From Deltaproteobacteria bacterium CG_4_8_14_3_um_filter_43_13 (GTDB lineage Bacteria > Desulfobacterota > UBA8473): a stretch of 9,713 bases of DNA. Location of the stretch: assembly GCA_002782605.1 (NCBI GenBank), contig PFIF01000045.1:1-9713 (forward strand), written 5' to 3'. Position 1 is the first letter of the stretch. The number at the start of each line of letters is the position of its first letter. The translations under genes and the position numbers were made by a program. The notes under the pieces were generated by a model. It did no database searches. It was not told where the DNA came from and saw only the letters and a list, made by a program, of their open reading frames with translations. This document shows, one piece after another, positions 5,465 to 9,713 of this stretch.

Positions 5465-7690
5465 TTTACTTTGTTTTACAACCTTATTGAGCCTAATGAA
5501 TATATTAATGACGCCTTGAAGAGATTATACGATCCAGTGGCAGCTCTGACGTTACTCAAAAAGGTTGAGGAGACATCTCAGAAGGAGAGGTTTCTTAAAA
5601 ATTCTTTTTATCATGAAGCAATCGAACTGATTAGTGGCAATACTAAGCTAACTCGAGAGCAAGCAATTCGACTACAGAAGCTATTGATAGAATTGAATTG
5701 CCTGTCTTATGTTTTTACCAGAACAAAAAAGAGGGATGTTGAAATTGAATTTCCTATTAGGGAAGCAAGGGTAATTCGTGTTGAATTTACGCCAGCCGAG
5801 ACGGATTTTTACAATGCTGTCACTGATTTTATAGCCGAGCGTTTCACCGCAAGATATAGCTCTTCACAAGGAATTTCATTTGCAGTCATAATGCCTCAAA
5901 GACAGGTCGCAAGCTGTATTCAGGCTATGAAAGAAAGTATTGCTGATGTAATCAAGAAGAGGCTTGTTAAGGCTCCCTCGGACGATAATGGGGATGTAAT
6001 TGATTCTTTAGAGGGTATTGATTCGCATTGGAAATTAGAAGATGGGGAAGTTTCAGCTCTTCAAAAGCTCAAGGGCTGTGCCAGCAAAGTAGGTGAGACC
6101 GACACAAAATTTGACAAATTTTTGGAGGCCTTGCGCAAACTCGAAAAGGAAGACCGCGAGTCAAAGATAATGGTGTTTGCATTCTTCAAAAAGACCTTAG
6201 AGTACTTGAGAAAGCGTCTAGAAGCTACGGAATACCGAGGTAAGGTAGGTTTGATCCACGGCGATATTCCTACAAAAGACAGACAAAGAATTATTGGGAA
6301 ATTTCGACAAACAAGCGAAATAAAAATCTTACTATCTTCTGAGGTAGGTGGCGAGGGTTTAGATTTTGAGTTTTGTAACGTAATCTTCAATTATGATTTG
6401 CCTTGGAACCCTATGAGGGTAGAACAGCGAATTGGTAGGCTTGATCGGTATGGGCAGCGCCATGAGAAAATCCTTGTTTATAATTTTTCCATGATTGGAA
6501 CAATAGATGATGAAATTCTGAATCGTTTGTACCGCAGAATAAATGTGTTTGAAAAGTACATTGGAGACTTGGACGCTATTTTGGGAGACCAGATAACGGA
6601 GTTAACAAAAGATATATTCAACACAAAGCTTACCCGTGAGCAGAAAATTCAAAAGATTGAAAAGGTTGCTGAGAACATAGAAAGAAGACAAAAAGAGTTA
6701 GAAGAGTTTGAGATAGAATGCCAGAAATTTATCGGTCAAGATGAGTATTTCAATCAAGAAGTCACAAGGATTTTAGAAACAAAGCGATTCATAACTTCTG
6801 ATGAAGTCCTGTTTTTCCTTAAATCCTTCCTCAAGAGACACTACCCAAAGACCACAGCACTTCCTCCAAAGAGTGGAAGGGCCAATGTCTTTGTTCTGAA
6901 GCCCGACGAGGATTTTCGTAGATTTATTAGAATGCACTCTCCTTCAACTGAGAACATAAAAGCACTAGAGAAGAAATTATCCTTTGATAGTGGTTTCTTG
7001 GTGACCTTCAGTGATCAAGAAGCTTGTAAGGACGAGACGTTAGAATTCATTACCATCCATAATCCAATAATGAAGGCGATAAAACGATACTACGATGATA
7101 ACAAACAAAGCGTCTACGCTACAGCGCAATTCCGCCTAAGTGGTCACAGCAAGTATCAAGGGAAATATCTCTTTTTCATATATTTGCTAGAAAAAGCTGC
7201 CTTGAAGAAAGACCTTATCTTGATCCCTATTCTTATTAATTTGGATAATGGTAGGGTCCACATAATGGATCAGCTTAGTGATTGGTTCTTAGGTGAGATT
7301 GTAAACGGAGAGCCTGCCGATGAATATCTTGCGACTTACAATGAGGAGCAATTTGAATTAACCTTCAGAGAAGCAGCAGAGTACTTAGAAATTATTCGGG
7401 AAGAAGAAGAAGAAAAACTAAGACGAAGTAATGATACTTTGGTTAATAACCAGATTGAGAGTGTTAAACAGGCAGGGACAATTAAAATAAGGAAGGCGAA
7501 AGAAATCATTTCAAAATTTCTAAACCAGGGCAAATCTGAGGAAGACCCTATAGTAAGACTTCACAAAGGAAGGATTCGGAAGTTTGAAATTTCCATGCAA
7601 GAGAAGATGGAGAGCTTGGAGCAGAAAAGGGCTGTTTCAGTCGGATTTAATTTGATCAATGGAGGAGTAGTGGAGATTAGAGGAACATAA
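5396..7690 (+). pseudogene. SNF2/RapA-like helicase, C-terminal part after the mobile element
   Basis: This is the rest of the interrupted helicase; true gene sequence begins at 5470 (TLFYNLIEPNEY). It holds motor domain 2: LIHGDIPTKDRQ with motif IV-type context, motif V SSEVGGEGLDF, then NYDLPWNPMRVEQ and motif VI QRIGRLDRYGQ, with the arginine at residue 614 of the rejoined protein. Then come a charged coiled-coil stretch (EKVAENIERRQKELEEFE), a mixed domain seen in RapA-like proteins and a second acidic helix near 7390-7430 (IIREEEEEKLRR). The frame is clean from the insertion to the TAA at 7688-7690, so decay after insertion has been slight. A restart inside the element (TTG 5396 or ATG 5420) could make a fragment without Walker A or DEAH, not an ATPase. 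The next gene begins one base after the stop, an operon arrangement that implies joint function with the nuclease-methyltransferase. Confidence 0.85.
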
Positions 7691-7691
7691 A

Positions 7692-9713
7692 TTGGAAAAA
7701 AGCAAACTTGAAAAAGCCCTCAAGGTGTACTTCAGGGAAATCCACGCAATTTATATGGGTGGTAGTTTCCGTGAGGAAAGTTTTTACCCTTCGTTAAAGG
7801 GGCTTATGGAAGAGTATTCTCAGCTTTTCTCCACGGATGGCGGGGCAGGGGTACTTGTTCAACCTAAAAAGACGGAGGCAGGGATTCCTGATTTTCTCAT
7901 CCGAAAAGACGGAGATATCATAGGCTACATCGAAGCCAAGACGCCAGATACCAATCTTCTGGATGTTGAGGATAGTGAACAACTCAAAAGGTATCGGGCC
8001 TCCCTTCCTAACCTCATTTTAACCAACTTTTTAGAGTTTAGATTGTATAGAGAAGGCGACCTCATAGATCAAGCGGAGGTGGGGCGTCAGTTTACCTTAA
8101 AGGATTTAAAACATCCTCCTGTTCCTGAAAAGCTGGACATCTTCTCTGAACTCCTGGAAAAATTCTTCTCCTTTTCCACTCCTGAAACAAAGACCTCCTC
8201 TGATCTCTCCATTGAACTTGCCAAGAGAACCCGCTTCCTTGAACACATTTTAGAGGAAGAGCTTTCAAGAAAAAACGAGGAAGTAACCAGATTTTACCAT
8301 GCCTTTCAGGAAGAGCTTATAGACACTCTGACCGAAGAGCGGTTTGCCGACCTCTATGCTCAAACTATCACCTACGGACTTTTTGCTGCCAGGATGAGGG
8401 TTCCCGCCGCAGATGGATTCAGGAAGGAACTCACCTGGCAGTCCATCCCTAAGAGTTTATCCCTGCTTAGAGAAATCTTCTATTCCTTCACCGGACCCCA
8501 TTTTCCTGAATCATTACTATGGGTGGTTGACGACATAAGCCAAGTACTGGAAAAGGCGGATATCTCCTCAATTCTTAAGGAATTTAGGGCTACGAAGTGG
8601 GACGAAGACCCGGTAATACATTTTTACGAAACCTTCCTTACCACCTATAATCCCAAGGAAAGACAAAGGCTGGGGGTTTACTACACACCCCTCCCTGTGG
8701 TGTCCTACATCGTAGGGTCAATCCACAGGCTTCTAAAGGAGCGATTTGGAAAACCCGAGGGTTTTGCCACCAGGGATGTAACCCTTCTTGATCCGGCAGC
8801 CGGCACTTTGACCTTTGTGGTTCAGGCTATCAAACAGGTACAAAAGGAGTTAGAGGAAAGGACAAAAGCAGGGCTTATAAAATCCTATATACAGGAACAC
8901 ATTTTACACCATTTTCATGCCTTTGAGATCCTGGTGGCTCCCTATACAATAGGGCATTTCAAGGTGTCAATGGTTTTAGAAGAGATGGGCTATAAGTTCA
9001 AGGATAATGAACGATTCCAATTTTACCTGACCAATACCCTGGAGATGAAAGAGCCGAAACAGCTCAGCTTCCTCATTGACCTGGCCAAAGAGGGCCAGGA
9101 GGCAAAGAGGATAAAGGAAAAGGTGCCAATCCTGGTTGTCCTGGGCAATCCACCTTATTCGGTGAGTTCGGAAAACAAGTCGGATTTTATCGAAGGTTTG
9201 ATGAACGATTACAAAGAGGATGTTCGGGCGGAGCGAAACATCCAGCCTCTCTCTGATGACTATATAAAATTCATAAGATTTGCCCACTGGAAAATAGACC
9301 AGGCGGGTAAAGGCATTCTGGGCTTCATTACCAATAATTCCTACCTTTCAGGTGTAATCCATCGGGGCATGAGGAGGAGGCTTCTTGAGACCTTTGATGA
9401 GATCTATATTTTAAACCTGCACGGCTCATCCAGGATTGGCGAAAAGACACCTGAAGGCAGTAAAGATGAGAATGTCTTTGACATCCAGCAAGGGGTGACT
9501 ATTGCCCTTTATATAAAACTCACAGAACCGCTTAAAGAGAAGCGGATTTACTACACCGATCTCTGGGGGCTGAGAAATGAGAAATATGAGTACCTTCTGA
9601 AAAATGATATTGGAACTACCAGATGGCAGGAGCTTAAACCGATTGCCCCTTACTATTTCTTTGTCCCCAAGGATTTTACTCTGCAGGAAGAGTATGGGCA
9701 ATTCTGGAAAGTG
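7692..9713 (+). CDS. Type ISP-like restriction-modification protein: PD-(D/E)xK nuclease fused to N6-adenine methyltransferase (3' end off window)
   Basis: One frame stays open for 674 codons from TTG 7692 to the window edge. AGAGGA (7679-7684) lies 7 bases before the TTG, and the helicase stop is one base away. The first ATG, at 7755, would cut the N-terminal helix. The N-terminal nuclease domain has GIPDF (D67), GYIEAK (E81-x-K83) and EQLKRY (Q97), a full PD-(D/E)xK set. A helical linker (about 145-320) leads to the methyltransferase: GVYYTP (328-333), motif I LLDPAAGT (D367-PAAG) and motif IV NPPYS (486-490), the amino-adenine signature. Then LGFITNNSYLSG and the start of the target-recognition region follow, which is off-window. 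Classical type ISP enzymes carry their helicase in the same chain. Here none lies between nuclease and methylase, and a SNF2 helicase precedes it as a separate gene. DISARM DrmMI is the main alternative. With the helicase broken, this protein may still methylate. Confidence 0.88.
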   Translation, partial: MEKSKLEKALKVYFREIHAIYMGGSFREESFYPSLKGLMEEYSQLFSTDGGAGVLVQPKKTEAGIPDFLIRKDGDIIGYIEAKTPDTNLLDVEDSEQLKRYRASLPNLILTNFLEFRLYREGDLIDQAEVGRQFTLKDLKHPPVPEKLDIFSELLEKFFSFSTPETKTSSDLSIELAKRTRFLEHILEEELSRKNEEVTRFYHAFQEELIDTLTEERFADLYAQTITYGLFAARMRVPAADGFRKELTWQSIPKSLSLLREIFYSFTGPHFPESLLWVVDDISQVLEKADISSILKEFRATKWDEDPVIHFYETFLTTYNPKERQRLGVYYTPLPVVSYIVGSIHRLLKERFGKPEGFATRDVTLLDPAAGTLTFVVQAIKQVQKELEERTKAGLIKSYIQEHILHHFHAFEILVAPYTIGHFKVSMVLEEMGYKFKDNERFQFYLTNTLEMKEPKQLSFLIDLAKEGQEAKRIKEKVPILVVLGNPPYSVSSENKSDFIEGLMNDYKEDVRAERNIQPLSDDYIKFIRFAHWKIDQAGKGILGFITNNSYLSGVIHRGMRRRLLETFDEIYILNLHGSSRIGEKTPEGSKDENVFDIQQGVTIALYIKLTEPLKEKRIYYTDLWGLRNEKYEYLLKNDIGTTRWQELKPIAPYYFFVPKDFTLQEEYGQFWKV

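Larger units (their letters stand above)
5329..5469. mobile_element. 141-base IS200/IS605-like non-autonomous element (MITE) with hairpin ends
   Basis: The insert is defined by the host gene: joining base 5328 to 5470 restores an uninterrupted helicase. TTTAC lies just outside the left end (5324-5328) and again as the last five bases of the insert (5465-5469). This could be IS200/IS605-style insertion 3' of a short target with a matching right cleavage site, or a 5-base target duplication. There are no terminal inverted repeats. Instead there is a left hairpin, CCCCGTTC/GAACGGGG (5345-5352, 5356-5363), and a larger right-end structure (5391-5464). Subterminal hairpins without terminal repeats are the mark of elements moved by Y1 HUH transposases (TnpA). 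There is no transposase or TnpB gene, so it must move in trans. REP-like (RAYT-mobilised) origin is the alternative. Its length is a multiple of three, but it carries in-frame stops at 5378 and 5390. Confidence 0.75.

Noticed and set aside
6061..6390. 109-codon open frame on the minus strand inside the helicase
   Set aside because: It lies wholly antisense to a conserved motor domain, has no recognisable domain and no ribosome site. Other minus-strand frames (for example 101-403, 1007-1297, 8976-9287, 9426-9701) were dropped for the same reason.

Overview
The window is a bacterial anti-phage defence island from an AT-rich genome. Codon choice, Shine-Dalgarno sites (AAAGGAGG, AGGAG), TTG/GTG starts and tightly packed operons are bacterial. 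The gene families (YhcG-type nuclease, DUF4258/YgiT pair, CBASS, SNF2 helicase plus type ISP-like enzyme) and a small IS200/IS605-like palindromic element are typical of uncultivated Planctomycetota, Nitrospirota, Desulfobacterota and similar groups. I cannot place it more precisely. All intact genes lie on the + strand.

Layout. 2-550: 3' end of an AddB/RecB-type helicase-nuclease, cut by the window edge, followed by a small winged-helix remnant (about 547-639). 694-1261: a two-gene toxin-antitoxin-like unit, DUF4258 plus a YgiT-type zinc-finger protein, overlapping by 8 bases. 1262-1649: a decayed stretch whose only recognisable part is the 3' tail of a type ISP-like methyltransferase. 1650-2795: a complete YhcG/DUF1016 PD-(D/E)xK nuclease with two covarying palindromes in its linker. 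2853-4315: a minimal type I CBASS, made of a CD-NTase broken by a one-base frameshift and an intact Cap15 membrane effector. 4316-4456: a spacer with a half attC-like hairpin. 4457-7690: a SNF2/RapA-like helicase interrupted by a 141-base hairpin-rich element at a TTTAC site. 7692-9713: a long open frame running off the window, an N-terminal PD-(D/E)xK nuclease fused to an N6-adenine methyltransferase.

How the genes relate. The CBASS pair would work as sensor/synthase (cyclic nucleotide) and receptor (Cap15 in the inner membrane). The helicase and nuclease-methyltransferase are one base apart and probably form one restriction system, either a split type ISP-like enzyme or the drmD-drmMI start of a class 1 DISARM locus. 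The gene 3' of the window would decide this.

The most striking point is that both major defence systems carry a single clean lesion: one extra base in the CD-NTase and one small mobile element in the helicase. The rest of each gene is still well preserved. With the ISP tail at 1437-1649 and the winged-helix tail at 547-639, this suggests recent inactivation in an island with heavy gene turnover, although a sequencing error could explain the one-base lesion.
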